From NCBI RefSeq assembly GCF_014356525.2, contig NC_052504.1, forward strand, positions 62,265,086-62,329,085: 64,000 bases of DNA. Reading direction: 5' to 3'. The notes below the pieces were generated by a model, which did no database searches, was not told the DNA's origin, and saw only the letters and a list, made by a program, of their open reading frames with translations. Origin of the DNA: Nilaparvata lugens (taxonomy: Eukaryota > Arthropoda > Insecta > Hemiptera > Delphacidae). The position numbers were made by a program, and so were the translations under genes. Shown piece by piece: positions 35,194 to 47,545 of the stretch. How positions within the stretch are numbered: the first letter of the stretch is position 1; each line of letters begins with the position of its first letter.

Positions 35194-36690
35194 TTATTTA
35201 CAAATCTCCCTCATTCATTACCATTATGGATGTATTTTGACTCCAGAACCTTTCCTAAACTCAAAACGATGAAATGGAGAGCTGGGACTAAGTTCCCACC
35301 AAAACAGAGAGTGAACTATGCAAACTCTGTTATTGTTCTTATGGACAGTGAGTGCTTGACCTTGGTTATAATTTACAGCATCGACTCGCTGGTTGTTTTC
35401 ATGAAGCAACAAAGATTTATTAGGAGAAAATCTAGGCTAACGACTGCGATACTGTCATAAATAGGGCCGAACGATATACGCTGACGCATATTCGCCAGCT
35501 TGATTTATATTCTGGTCCAAAAGTTGCTGCTGCGGTTTGGTGGAGCTGCTCTTCGCGGCAATTCGAAACATAGTCATGCAGTTTATGGCTTGCCATATTT
35601 TTCGACTACAACAGATCATAATTGCTTCCGCTTGATAGGAGTTCAGAGGAAACTTCGAGTGATTTTCTTCATAGAGTGAAGGAAATTCGATGAAAAACCA
35701 AGAGACTCCATACTCTAGACTTCTATATCATGACGTGATATGGTTCCACAGCTTCTCCTTGATAATGGGTTTAGATTAAATTTGAAAAATATCTTGTTGC
35801 GATCAACGTCACAATCTTGTTGAGATCATATTATCATTCCTGGCTTTGTTTGTTTTGGAAATTGACTGACCTAGGCAATATTACTTCGAAGAGAAAGTGA
35901 ACGGAACATAAATTTCAGCTGGAAAAGTAATTCTCTATCGGATTAAGCTGGAATTCTATTGAACGTACTATCCAAGTATATCATCCCATCTTCCTTCCAC
36001 TTTATTACCGAATTATAAGTCCTCAGTATCCGAAACCAGAGTATTTTTTAAAATACTCATCGGAGAGAGACTCATCGAATTTATTTCCACAAATGTGGAT
36101 AAAATGTATAAAATTTAATATAGAGTTTTCCCCCTCAGTTGGTCTTGAAATAAATGATGAAGCCGTGGCACCTTTTTCTGACAAGAGATACTTCTCCCAT
36201 CTACAAATAATTTTCATAGATTACAGTAAGTAAAAAGATGCATGCATTAGTTGACAAGAGTTTGTTTAAATTATTCAATAAGAATTGTATTTCGATTCCA
36301 TGATGATATATTAATAATATATTATTCCGATGAATCAATGTATTGTATTAATCAATGTATTATAATATGGATTGAATCCGAGAAAGGAAACAACTGATAA
36401 TCCGATTGGATAGGTTCTGCATAAATGAAAAATTGAATGGTAGTTTCTACTGCTATTACATATTTTGGATCTCCCATAGATCTTACTTTTGACATCCACA
36501 GTATGTGAATTGGTAACGATGTTGTGATATTCATATTATCTATAATATTATGAATGATATGCAGTAATGTACCATACGTATCATGAGTATCATGTATCAC
36601 TATCAAGTATAGTATCATGAGTTCTATATCATGGCTCATTTGCGAGATTATTAAGCAAAATACCTGGAGAAAAAATGAGAATCATCATAC
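35194..36690. other. Intron sequence, no gene seen
   Basis: AT-rich sequence with a GC-richer patch near 35510-35600. Short open frames (35164-35460 plus, 36352-36639 minus) show no domain. Many 'atcatg/atgata' words near 36500-36640 are low complexity. Confidence 0.5.
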
Positions 36691-36833
36691 CTGGTTTGTG
36701 CTTTTCTAATGCCTCGCCGCGCTCTCGCCTTCGCTGCATAGTAGATCCTTATGTAGACAAAGACCATTATGCAGCTGGGGATGTAGAACGAACCCAGCGC
36801 CGAATAAACCACGTAGCCCAAGTCTTTACTCAA
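36691..36833 (-). CDS. GPCR exon: transmembrane segment 5
   Basis: The minus-strand acceptor gtctgtttcag precedes TTG AGT AAA GAC (LSKD). The donor is AG|gtatga, leaving two bases of an Arg codon (phase 2), which the next exon completes. The 47 codons encode the end of extracellular loop 2 and TM5 (GYVVYSALGSFYIPSCIMVF, then VYIRIYYAAKARARRGIRK). The Ser before ALGSF and the conserved Pro fit the amine-binding TM5 of aminergic receptors, where Ser residues contact the ligand. The basic end starts the third intracellular loop. The preceding exon, expected to carry TM4, was not recognised to the right. Confidence 0.9.
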
Positions 36834-37599
36834 CTGAAACAGACAAGCATTACATTCTATCAGAAAAATAACTTCAGAGCTATATCATGTGTTCGAAGCA
36901 TCCATGATCAATATGTTGACAACTCTTCGAGTTAATGAAGTCGAATGAAAATGCTGCTATAGATTATAGTTGGTAATTGATCATTCTCATTGGCCCACTA
37001 TCAAAGTGAATTTTTAAGTTTGTGCTTAACTATAAACATTTCAGTTAGCATAAAACGCAATCGCTCTGTATTGAACAGACGCAAGAATGATCATGTAAAA
37101 AGGGAGCAGGTGTATTACACCAAGACTTCTAGGACTCAGTGATTTAGTGGTTTACTACCCAACTCACCTGAAACTGTAGAGCCACAGAATTGGAGGTTTT
37201 ATTAGTTGCGCAATCTCCTAGTATAGATATACCAGGCTATTGTGTAGCCCAGGATAGGGAGTGGGAATGCGAAGTTTGTTTAATAGAACTATTGTTAATT
37301 TGAAGTTTGTCTGTGTAATTTATATAGCGGTTTTGAAAACTTACAGTTTATCTTCCCGGAGATGAGGGATTAAGGAGAATTTGAATAAAATTATTGATAA
37401 TGAATTTTGTAGTTACTGTATCATTAATATCACGTTTTGAATGAAATAAATAGGTTTTATGATAATTGTGACTCATCATCACATATCACTGAACGCTGTT
37501 GTTTTGGAATGTCCATTATGTTATATATTTCATCAAGTTCTATGTTTCAGCTATGTTTAGCATGATAATATGAACGGTGATTACCATTATCATATGAGT
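36834..37599. other. Intron sequence, no gene seen
   Basis: AT-rich sequence upstream of the TM5 exon on the gene's strand. No exon-like segment was recognised. Confidence 0.5.
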
Positions 37600-38460
37600 A
37601 TATGTATATGTATATGTCATATGAGCTAGGGTGCGATAATGTTGTGTTAGAAGGAATTTGGAATAATGCCGAAGATACGCCCAAAATTAGCGTTTTTCCA
37701 ACGTTTTTCTTAGCTTTCCTGCGTTTTCTCACCTTTTTCAATAATAATTGATGGAAATATATTAGAAAAAACTCAGTATACAGGTTTAGCTGAGGTGGAA
37801 GAATTTTGTTCGCCAAAGATACGCCGATATAGAAAACAGGTGTTTTTACCAGCGTTTTTCTACGTTTTCTCAAATTTTCGAGATCAAATTGACATAAAAC
37901 GTTCAAATTCTGTACAGAGTTTCCGCTGAGGTTCACATGCAGGCGAGCGAAGCGAGCCCGCTGATCCCATTTTTGGACGACCCAGTCGGGGGTCCAGGGG
38001 GCGGAGCACCATTGCTAGACGGATATGGCGAGCGAAGCGAGCCTGACGGCTAGTACAGTATATAAAAGCGAAATTGCACTGACTGACTGACTGACTGACT
38101 GACTCACTCACTCGCAGAATTGAAAATCTACCGGACCAAAAACGTTCAAATTTGGTAGGTATTTGTTCAGTTGGCCCTTAGAGGCGCACTAAGAACAGAT
38201 TTGGGAAAATTTTCAAAAATACGCACAAAAACTGCGTTTTTCCAGAGTTTTCTCAGCTTTATCGAGAACAAATGAACAGAAAATGTTCAAATTTACTACA
38301 GAAGCTCAGCTGGTGTGTAATAATGTTGTGTTAGAAGAAATTTGAAATAACGCCAAAGACGCCCAAAATTACCGGGTTTTTTTCGTTTCCTCAGTTCCTT
38401 TATCTTACCTTAATAGACATGAAAATGTTCAAATTCTTACAGAGAGGCGTCACATCCATG
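37600..38460. repeat. Dispersed repeat with 'gcgagcgaagcgagcc' blocks and internal subrepeats
   Basis: The block 'ggcgagcgaagcgagcc' occurs at about 37943 and again at 38027. Related stretches ('gataatgttgtgttagaa', 'cgccaaagacgcccaaaatta', 'acgttcaaatt') recur at about 37635, 37810, 37890, 38140, 38280 and 38320, so the element contains diverged subrepeats of 100-150 bp. A GACT microsatellite (38079-38106) lies in the middle. The family is unknown and it encodes nothing I can support. Confidence 0.65.
38079..38113. repeat. GACT microsatellite
   Basis: About seven GACT units followed by three CACT-like units. The repeat lies directly after 'tatataaaagcgaaattgca'. Confidence 0.9.
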
Positions 38461-40739
38461 CATCTAGACCTAATTCACAGTCGTGAAAATCATACATCAG
38501 ATGTGCTTGATAAACAGCATTTTTCATACGATAAGAAAAATTCAGCAACCTTATAAAACCTTTATGGAATTAAATTTAATGACTTCCGTCGGAGAAAAAT
38601 GACATCATCACGAATCTCATCTACAGATACATCGGCCGTGCAACTCGCAACCGCAGTTCTGAAATGTTTTATGCCTGAAGTTTACGCATCAAACAGAACA
38701 TATCAAAATATGTTATATTCCTGAGGGCACTCATCCTTATCTCGCTCTCCATTTTTCACAACGTGCCGCTATTCCAGTTTATTAAATTCCTCTTTATATT
38801 GCCATTCGTATATCGAGGCAAGGTATTGTAACATAAGAGAGAAGCCAGAAATTTTATACATATAAACGATATTCTATGAAATCAAGTCACGCACACGGGG
38901 ACACAACACGACAGAAAGCGTCTACGTGATGGAAACCAACAGCAAAACTCCTTTTCATCTTCACCTCACTTCTTTCGAATGGCATTAAATTTTCATCTCA
39001 TACTGTACATAAAACGTATTCGGTGTAATCATATTGCCAAGCTCATTTTCCACTTGATATGCATTCTTCTGCGAATCAGGAGTAGACCGCCTTAATGCAT
39101 CTGCCAAGATCTTTTTGCATACACACAGAGCTACTCACCTTTGAAGCCAGAAATGAGCTTACTCAATGGAAATGAATAAAAGGTGAAAAAGTAGGAAGTC
39201 ACAGATGAGGAGAAGAGTTTGGGAACCATTTTGTTGGGAGGGAATGACTCGCTTTTGTGATAGTAGTGTTAGTGATTGTCAATTTGTTTTCTATTTTGAT
39301 TTCCACACCCCATCAGCCAGTGTACACTATTTGATTTCGCTTTCATCTTCGTCAATTAATTCCATTCTGTCAATGGTTGTTTTTACGAACTTTTCTGATT
39401 GCTTGTTGAATGCTTTTGAAAAAAAATCTTCTTGTGACTATAATCAGATTAATAATTGTCAATCACACTCACGCTGTTTTTAACATCAATGGATATAAAA
39501 AAATAGTCAAAGGTATTGGAAAATATTGATAGATCTTATATAGTCTGAGATCATAAATGATTGTGCAATTATGCAAATTATGTAAATTTATGCAAATTCA
39601 AGCCATTCCGTGTTCTTATACAAACCAAATAATTATGTGGTTCTCGACAAGAATCATCCGAACGATTTCTTGTTTCTCTCTCAAAATTCAAGATTATGCA
39701 ATACTTTGAAGATTTCAAATTGAATAAATGTCTCCTTGTGAATGGAAGGTCCATCATTATCCATTTGACATTTTGCGATAGTCTATTTTGACCTTTTCAT
39801 ATAAGGGCGCTGTACTTTTCTAATCCTCATCGGATACTATTTTATTGCCTTCTAGAAAAAAGAAGTCATCGTTGCTATAGGATTATGAATAACACAGCAT
39901 CACTGAATGATTTTCGATTCTAGATGTATTTGTTACAATATGAGTTTAGAACATAAAGCTTTAATGTCTTATGACAGAAGCAATTTTCTCTGCCAAGTCC
40001 TTACTAATTCTATCCTGCCAATAATCTGTTTGTGTCAGAAATATCGAAAGAACTTTCCCATTCCAAGATGGACTGAACACCAGAGTGGAGTTTTGAATCC
40101 AGCCTTTTCTATCCTATCATATTTGAACATTATCGATTCGAAAACTGGAGTGATATCTGTCAACCTATCCACAACTATCCAAGAAGAACAAAACATAGGT
40201 GGAGGTTTTTGAAAGTGTAATGTTGTAGTAATCGACATCCAATATGAAGATTTCAATCTTATCTTAGCTGTAGTTGTCAATTCATGGATTTCTGGATTCT
40301 GATTTGAATTTCACAGCATTCGAACTGTGAATAGTTCTCCTCTTAAATTTATATAAGTACTGGTCAGATTCATATTCTGATGTTCATTTGAATATTGTCG
40401 TGATAGCGACTTTGTCAATAGTCAATGGCTTGATGAGAATAGATTGAGTTGTAAAATAGATTTATCGACTGGCTAGAGCTTCAAGGACTCGTTTCTCTTG
40501 GATGCAGGCACACATCATTATAATAGGTCTGGGCAGGGTAACCTATCTTCCAATTTATCTCGGCTCCTACATTCGGTTCTCTGTCAGAGTGGCAAAGTGG
40601 GGATTTAGTTGGAATAGAGGCTGTATCCAACAAGCAATTCATCTCATGCTAAAGAAACTATACGAGTGCTCTCAAATGTTGAGGCTTTTAGTACTATAAA
40701 ACGGGATTGCATATTGCGTCTGAGTGATTGAGCTGGTAT
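38461..40739. other. AT-rich sequence, no gene seen
   Basis: No recognisable gene or repeat. Frames at 39205-39483, 39907-40212 and 40035-40280 have no domain and AT-driven composition. Confidence 0.5.
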
Positions 40740-41362
40740 GGAAAATCCACAGCAAAGGCGCTCAACTTTACAGTGCGAAATAATCGATGCCGTCGGATAT
40801 CCGGCTCAGCCGGGGGTTTTAAGAGTGCAGCCGACCAAATAATTCTGCAAGGATTTATTTAATCGGTCATTTGGGGTGCCTAATAACGGACAGCCGGACT
40901 CTGGGGATCGCCAGAAGGTCTCGATTTGTTGTGATGGGATGGGTGGCGGCTTGAGCTCAACAGATAAAGACTGCTAAATTGTAGTTGCCGAGCGCTGTCC
41001 GTGTGTGATGACGTTTCGCTAGGATCAAGTGCGATTAAAACCAAATTTGCCATCGGATCTCGGTCAGCTTGCGTTTCAATCAGCCTGCTTGCAGCTTCCC
41101 ATCTCGATTTGATTCCGGGCGACCGTTCGCTTGATCCGCTCAAATTGGATTCCACCTCGCCGGCACCACTACTAGCTTCACGCACCAGACACCCATTCTT
41201 ACCAGATACACATGTTGTCTCCGAATAAAGGAAGCCTTGCCACAAGCTCAACATCACCATGTACTCTGAGCTCAGAATTGAATTTCGCGAATGAGGAAAC
41301 CAGATCATGAAGCGGAATGAACCTGTCAATCGATACCTGTTATAATGGTTCCGTGTTCTCAA
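40740..41362. other. GC-richer island with an unassigned 160-codon frame
   Basis: The minus frame 41362-40880 is open for 160 codons and is Ser-rich (SSLYLLSSSRHPSHHNKSRP near its end); a plus frame (41001-41228) overlaps it. Neither resembles a family I know. The GC content and non-repetitive look set it apart from neighbouring DNA. It may be an upstream exon, a 5' untranslated exon or a regulatory element of the receptor gene. I cannot decide between these. Confidence 0.3.
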
Positions 41363-41498
41363 TTTATACGTATTCGCATGCGGACCAATAATTGAGAGTA
41401 GTGTCAGGCAAGTACTATATTGATATTCAATGTGTTTGTGTATTGTCTATGATTTATTCCTTCTCATTTCAATCGAAACTTTCTAAATTAAATATTAA

Positions 41499-41840
41499 GG
41501 GCCGTTTTCCGAGCTCGGGATTTATCAAAGCTCTAGACTTTGAACAGCTGGAGTCAGAAAATTGGCTTTACGAAACGGGGAATGATAATCTTTATTCTCT
41601 CATTTCTATAATTGGAAACGTTTTTCCTTGACGAAGTTAAACATCCCTAAAAAATACAAAATAGCTGAAACTTTACACTATTTTCACTTTATTTTATTTT
41701 GTGTTCAATTTTCTAGTTTTTCGAAATTCTATTTAAACGTGGGCTATGACTACGCTCCGTTTCGGAAAGCCAATTTCCTGACTCCAGCTGTCCTAAGGTA
41801 GTCTAGAACTTAGCTAAATTACGAGCTCGGAGGCCGGCCC
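41499..41840. mobile_element. Harbinger-like MITE, 342 bp, long inverted arms
   Basis: The left arm starts gggccgttttccgagctcgg and runs through 'cagctggagtcagaaaattg' to cgaaacgg. The right arm inverts these blocks ('ccgtttcggaaagccaattt', 'ctgactccagctg', 'cgagctcggaggccggccc'). The arms are about 80-87 bp. TAA flanks both ends (41496-41498 and 41841-41843), consistent with a 3-bp PIF/Harbinger target duplication. The element is non-coding. Its right arm is present twice because of the tandem duplication that starts inside it. Confidence 0.75.
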
Positions 41841-43349
41841 TAAATGTTAATACTGTTATTGAAATTAGTGAGATTGATTTTTTTTAACGATTTATTAAAT
41901 CATGTAATTTAATCGATTATGAGTGATGAAACACTCGAGTTTTTACATGTAAATGTAACATTTTATCTGTAATTCATCCACTTCTGCATTATTTCTCTAA
42001 TTTTGTGTGCTCCAGCTTCTGTTATATCTATTATTCTTCTGTCACGTTACTATTTACGACATCGAACTGTTAGATACTGAGTGATTGAGTTGTAGATAGG
42101 CAGCTATTCAATGGGAAACTCGTTATCTTCAACATAGTTCCTGAATGAATGATGTTGAACCATATATATGTAGAATGGAAATAGGATTTCCCAGTCCTGA
42201 TAAGAATCCATGAAACAAGGATTTTGAGAGGAAAGTTCTAGTACAGTAATGTGAACTCGAATTGAGGATATGTATAATGAGGCTTCATCCGAGGCACTTT
42301 GAAGCTGCTCTTATCTCGCCCTGACACCTTTATTGGAATGGACTTTTATAGTAGTTTTATCATGGAATCTACCCATGCAAATAAGGTCGAAGCACTTGCC
42401 ACGAATTAGGACTTGCTTTTATGAGTTCGAAATTCCAGTCGGAAGCAAGTCAAGAGGAGTCAACTTCTCTTTGTTGGAGAAGGAAAAGTTTTTCCTTGAC
42501 GAAGTTAAACATCCCTAAAAAATACAAAATAGCTGAAACTTTACACTATTTTCACTTTATTTTATTTTGTGTTCAATTTTCTAGTTTTTCGAAATTCTAT
42601 TTAAACGTGGGCTATGACTACGCTCCGTTTCGGAAAGCCAATTTCCTGACTCCAGCTGTCCTAAGGTAGTCTAGAACTTAGCTAAATTACGAGCTCGGAG
42701 GCCGGCCCTAAATGTTAATACTGTTATTGAAATTAGTGAGATTGATTTTTTTAACGATTTATTAAATCATGTAATTTAATCGATTATGAGTGATGAAACA
42801 CTCGAGTTCTAACATTTTATCTGTAATTCATCCACTTCTGCATTATTTCTCTAATTTTGTGTGCTCCAGCTTCTGTTATATCTATTATTCTTCTGTCACG
42901 TTACTATTTACGACATCGAACTGTTAGATACTGAGTGATTGAGTTGTAGATAGGCAGCTATTCAATGGGAAACTCGTTATCTTCAACATAGTTCCTGAAT
43001 GAATGATGTTGAACCATATATATGTAGAATGGAAATAGGATTTCCCAGTCCTGATAAGAATCCATGAAACAAGGATTTTGAGAGGAAAGTTCTAGTACAG
43101 TAATGTGAACTCGAATTGAGGATATGTATAATGAGGCTTCATCCGAGGCACTTTGAAGCTGCTCTTATCTCGCCCTGACACCTTTATTGGAATGGACTTT
43201 TATAGTAGTTTTATCATGGAATCTACCCATGCAAATAAGGTCGAAGCACTTGCCACGAATTAGGACTTGCTTTTATGAGTTCGAAATTCCAGTCGGAAGC
43301 AAGTCAAGAGGAGTCAACTTCTCTTTGTTGGAGAAGGAAAAGTTTTTCA
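41621..43349 (+). repeat. Tandem duplication of an 868-bp segment
   Basis: Unit 1 is about 41621-42488 and unit 2 about 42489-43349. They are nearly identical; unit 2 lacks about 13 bp after 'cactcgagtt' (unit 1 has 'tttacatgtaaatg') and one T in a T-run, so the offset falls from 868 to 854. The duplicated segment begins inside the MITE and ends at 'gagaaggaaaagtttttc'. Both breakpoints share gtttttc. No gene is duplicated; the identical open frames at 42333 and 43187 are not recognisable proteins. Confidence 0.93.
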
Positions 43350-43879
43350 TAGCCCTTGAAAAGACAAAAACAAGGATAGCTCTATTTACTCACGTTGCGA
43401 AGCGAAAGCGTCCTCGAAAGGAAAATAACTCTTCAGCTTTTAGAAAGGTTTTGCCTTCTCGAAGAAAGACTCTGGCTTATTACGTGTTAAGTGAGTGCTG
43501 CCTTGAGTGCTGGCAAACCCCCCCCCCCTCATCATTCCACCAGTGTTCATACACTCACTACCCATACGCGAACACGTGCTAAGTTTTTGGTTTGCTGGGT
43601 ATATAGTAGAGCTATATTCTGAGCTGATTTGGATATTACAGAGTTTATATCATCCACAATGAGATCTGAGCAAACAGCAGAGTTGAGTGTCTCATGTGCA
43701 TACAAAAACCCCAGTCTGAAGCCTCTATCACAACTTCACTATTCAATATGTCCATAACTCTATCCTGAATGACTCCTAATTTCAAAAATCATAGAAATGT
43801 TCACTTTCTATATATTTTTTCCTTTGTGGATGTCAACATTAGCTGTAGGCTTGTGCGTGAGTACGGTAATCAAATAGAT
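43350..43879. other. No gene seen; short poly-C run
   Basis: Unique-looking sequence with a run of about 12 C at 43518-43529. No supported gene. Confidence 0.5.
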
Positions 43880-44060
43880 GATGATAAGATATAGGTGGAC
43901 CCATAGCTTTAGGTGGGTTGCGAACCACCGAGACGTGATTTTTAAACTCGTAGATTGAATTCTAAGGAGTTTGACTCTTGGAATAGGAGTAGCAGGCGCA
44001 TGGAGCTCGACTTATCCCGTCGTAGCTTAGCGCGATCGCTTCCCCGCTATATGATTTCAT
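43880..44060 (-). repeat. Possible tRNA-derived SINE-like repeat
   Basis: On the minus strand ggttcgcaacc resembles a pol III B box. Upstream, 'gctaagctacgacgggataa' lies in a GC-rich stretch unlike its surroundings. A full tRNA-like head with a good A box is not convincing. It could be another repeat. Confidence 0.25.
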
Positions 44061-46112
44061 TGATTTTTTTTACAATTTCCAAATATTCAAATAAAACACA
44101 TCTTGTATAATTAGGATGCTTCTACAATAAAACCTGAGTATATATAATAATTATGGAAGAAATGTACATAAAAGTTCTTTCAAGCTACTAAAATATCTTA
44201 TAATATCTCCAAACACATGGAGATTGATTGTTCAGGTGATTTCTCTCATTTTGCAGCATTTTTCCATAACATGGAAAAAATCGAAATTAGTAAGTTATAA
44301 TGTGGTTTAATCAACAACTGTCAGTGAGATACAGAGAATACAGATTTTCCGAACAAAAGTGGCAGTATGTAATTCTATTTCATTTGCCTGCTGCATAATT
44401 AGACATGCAATGCAGCACATGAATGTTCGTTCGGTATAAAAACTTTGGACTGCTGTCACATCAAGTTCAGCCTCTTGTTACTTTGCTAAGTCGTAAACTA
44501 AAGCCGGAGGTAATAAGTAGTAAACGCGTTGGGGGCTATTGGTACGTTCAGAGAATCCAGAGTTCCGGCCAAGTGCTACAGTCAGATCCACTTTATACAG
44601 TCAGCATTCGTTGTAGATAACATCAATGATCCCCTTACAACCAATTGTGACAGTTTTCAGTGAATGTCACTATAGTAATAAACTGGCTGGAATAAGGCAA
44701 TGCTATTGAGGCTGGCCTAGATACAGATACGGTCCAGCTAGACTACTTGCACGTTTGACGCAACTATTGCAAAGTGAATAACTTTATATCAGTCTGGAAT
44801 GGTTTAGGCGCCGATTTTAACACAATAAAGTTGCGAACTACCACTATGCTGGGCCAGAGCTGTATCAGATGGATGGATGGATAAGCTCACTGTGCAACTG
44901 CAACTCAAAGCTATAACGATTTCACCCGTCCCATTGAATATAAATGTCACACTTTGCCTTCGAAAACGCTGCTGCAATGAGTGAGTAAATCTCTCACCCG
45001 CCGGCCCAGTTCAGAATATAGACCTCTATTACACTACATATAGGCTCATGAGTTGAAACTGTTATGGAAGTTACCCGTTTTCCGATACGAAAATAATAAC
45101 TCTAACACGGAATCTGCTTCTATTGGAATTAAGTCATAAAATTTCACAACAGGCCAGGTGCATTTGAATGATGGAAACTAGCTTTCCATCAAATGCTTCA
45201 ACTGAATTACTTGCACCACTCATGTAAAATTTATATCTCATGAATTCCAATATATCTTCCAATCCAATATCTTCTGCTTGAATCCCATTAGGATTATAAT
45301 AAAAAAATACCTGGAAATTATAGAGATGAAAAATATAAGCGAACCTTGAGTTGAAGTTATCGAAGGTACACTTTGAGAATTCTTGTACAGCTCCGCATCA
45401 CAGATAAGAAAAAAATCAGCTGGTATGAGTAACAAACATTAAGTTATAGTAAGTCAAAGTTAGTAGACAGAAGATTGGTCACTCATCTATAGTATTTTAG
45501 TTGAAATGCAATTGGAGTGGGGGAACTGCAGCCGTGACGTAGGCTGTAGTACAGAGTAGGCAGAATATCGCATTCTTCAAAATCATACGGTGACCTATAG
45601 TCAAATTATATAACACAAACATTTTCTGACATGCAAGCTTTCTGTTTCTGCTTTACAATAATTATCAAAACATTTGAATAATACAAGCATTTTACAATAT
45701 GAAAGCAAAAAACCCACCTCCTAATCTTCCCTTTGAAACCCTTAAGGTTTCCTTATCTTCTAGGTCGTGTTTATATTTTGTAGTTAAGCTATACATCGGC
45801 TTGTGAATTTCGGGGATGAGATATTTTTTATTCTCGTAGAGCATGTGCTCGATACCAGCATGTGTTCAGTGCATTCATATAAATGAAATTCATTGGATAT
45901 ATCGGGATCGGTTTATTGTTTTATTGCAATGCATTGGTTTATCAAAATTTTTATAGATTAATCTGAAATTATAATAGTATAACGTTGTCTACTAACGCTT
46001 TTCCAGCTTATTAAATTTTTCGTGTCACGTGTTTAGATTCTTGAAAAACTTTCAGCTTCATTTTATTCATACAAGTTGAATGAACTTGAAATATTGAGCA
46101 ACATGATTCCAA
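44061..46112. other. AT-rich sequence, no gene seen
   Basis: No recognisable gene. The segment near 45795-45830 resembles 12850-12885, suggesting a short dispersed repeat. Confidence 0.5.
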
Positions 46113-46628
46113 ATGCTCAAAATTGATAATAAAACCAGCCTTGAACAACTCACTGATTACGGTCTTCCACAAGGAACAGTCTTGTCGCCGATTCTCTTCC
46201 TAATCTACATTAATGATCTTCTCAAGTTAGAATTGAAAAATGGTGTTTCAATCGCTTTTGCTGATGACACTTCATTGTTATTCAGTGAAACGAATTGGGA
46301 GGATACTAAAAAAATTTCAACTATTCTTTACTTTCCCCTATGCCTTCACTCTGCTCTTTCTCTTCCCTTCCTGACTCACTTTTTTCCCTATTTCTTAATA
46401 ATATCCCATTATTATTTTCTTGTACTGTTAAGCATTAAACACTCGGCCTCTGCGCTCAGGTTCTCGAACCTTGCAGGGACTTCCCGTTTTTAATATAGTT
46501 ATGTATAATCCTATTAATGGTATTTTTCTTTTTCATTTTATATTGTATTTTACTTTTTTCATTTATAACCATTCTTGTCATTGTAATTATGTTTTGGGAC
46601 AAATAAAGATTTGATTTGATTTGATTTG
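46113..46628 (+). mobile_element. LINE fragment: short RT piece joined to a GATTT-tailed 3' end
   Basis: The frame from 46113 encodes YGLPQGTVLSPILFLIYIND, then VSIAFADDTSLLFSETNWED. This matches the RT motifs of the 55-59 kb LINE (GLPQGTVLSPLLFLIYVND and its DD box). Homology ends at about 46320. A C/T-rich stretch then leads to a LINE-like 3' end, 'tgggacaaataaagatttga', with a GATTT-repeat tail (46607-46628). The tail differs from that of the 59-kb copy, so this is either a chimera or a different subfamily. It cannot be active. Confidence 0.75.
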
Positions 46629-46734
46629 AGCATCATTAGAATCGGTGATTAATTCGCTATAAGTATGGAGAATTTTCAAGTTCTAGGTCAATCTTGAGGG
46701 GATTAAATGACGATGTATTTAAAGATACAGTGAA

Positions 46735-47545
46735 AAATCTGGTGTGGCGCACTCACACAACTTTCCTTGCCGTTATGAAAATTGATCACTGACGCTAGTG
46801 TTCCCGCGCATCTCAAGTCTACTATTCAAATATTTGAGCCAGCTGGTGACAGGGCAATAACGCTGGAGACACACATGAGGTCTGCTATCTCTTCATAGTG
46901 AATGATTTAATAGAATCAACAATAATTTGCAATTGAATAATCACATTTTCTCGAATTTAAAGCTTATTTTCAATTTTAGGTGAAAATGTTACTGAACATT
47001 AATTGTAGAGATTTTCATGCTCAATCTACTCCACTTGATTTTCATTGTTTCAATTGTATCTGAAGCCTGATAATTGGGAATCTATCTGCATTGATGGGGC
47101 GGAGCTCCTGAAATTTTCACAGATATGGGACTTGTGGCAGTTGATAGAGCTTATCGATGACTTTTTTAGGTATGAATTTGATCAAAATCGTTGGAGCCGT
47201 TTCCGAGAAAATCACGAGAAACCCTGTTTTTGACAACATTTTCGCAATTTTAGCCGCCATATTGAATTGCTTTTGATCGAAATTGTTCGTGTCGGATCCT
47301 TATAGTGGAAGGACCTTAAGTTCCAAATTTCAAGTCATTCCGTTAATTGGGAGATGAGATATCGTGTACACAGACGCACATACACTCATACACACACACA
47401 TACAGAACAATACCCAAAAACCAGTTTTTTGGACTCAGGGGACCTTGAAACGTATAGAAATTTAGAAATTGGGGTACCTTAATTTTTTTCGGAAAGCAAT
47501 ACTTTCCTTACCTATGGTAATAGGACAAGGAAAGTAATAAACTGT
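46735..47545 (-). mobile_element. Dispersed element, copy 2, without the GT expansion
   Basis: This copy is inverted relative to 12911-14695 and matches both flanks of the GT array there: 'gtggcgcactcacacaactt', actttccttgcc at 46760-46771, 'ggatccttatag(t)gg', 'gatatcgtgtacacagacgc', and 'ccttacctatggtaatag' at the other end. The microsatellite position has only a short CA run near 47390. At about 0.8 kb it shows the normal size of the element. Confidence 0.75.

Noticed and set aside
42333..43582. Duplicated open frames starting MEWTFIVVLSWNLP as a gene pair
   Set aside because: They are identical because the DNA is tandemly duplicated, and the protein resembles nothing known.
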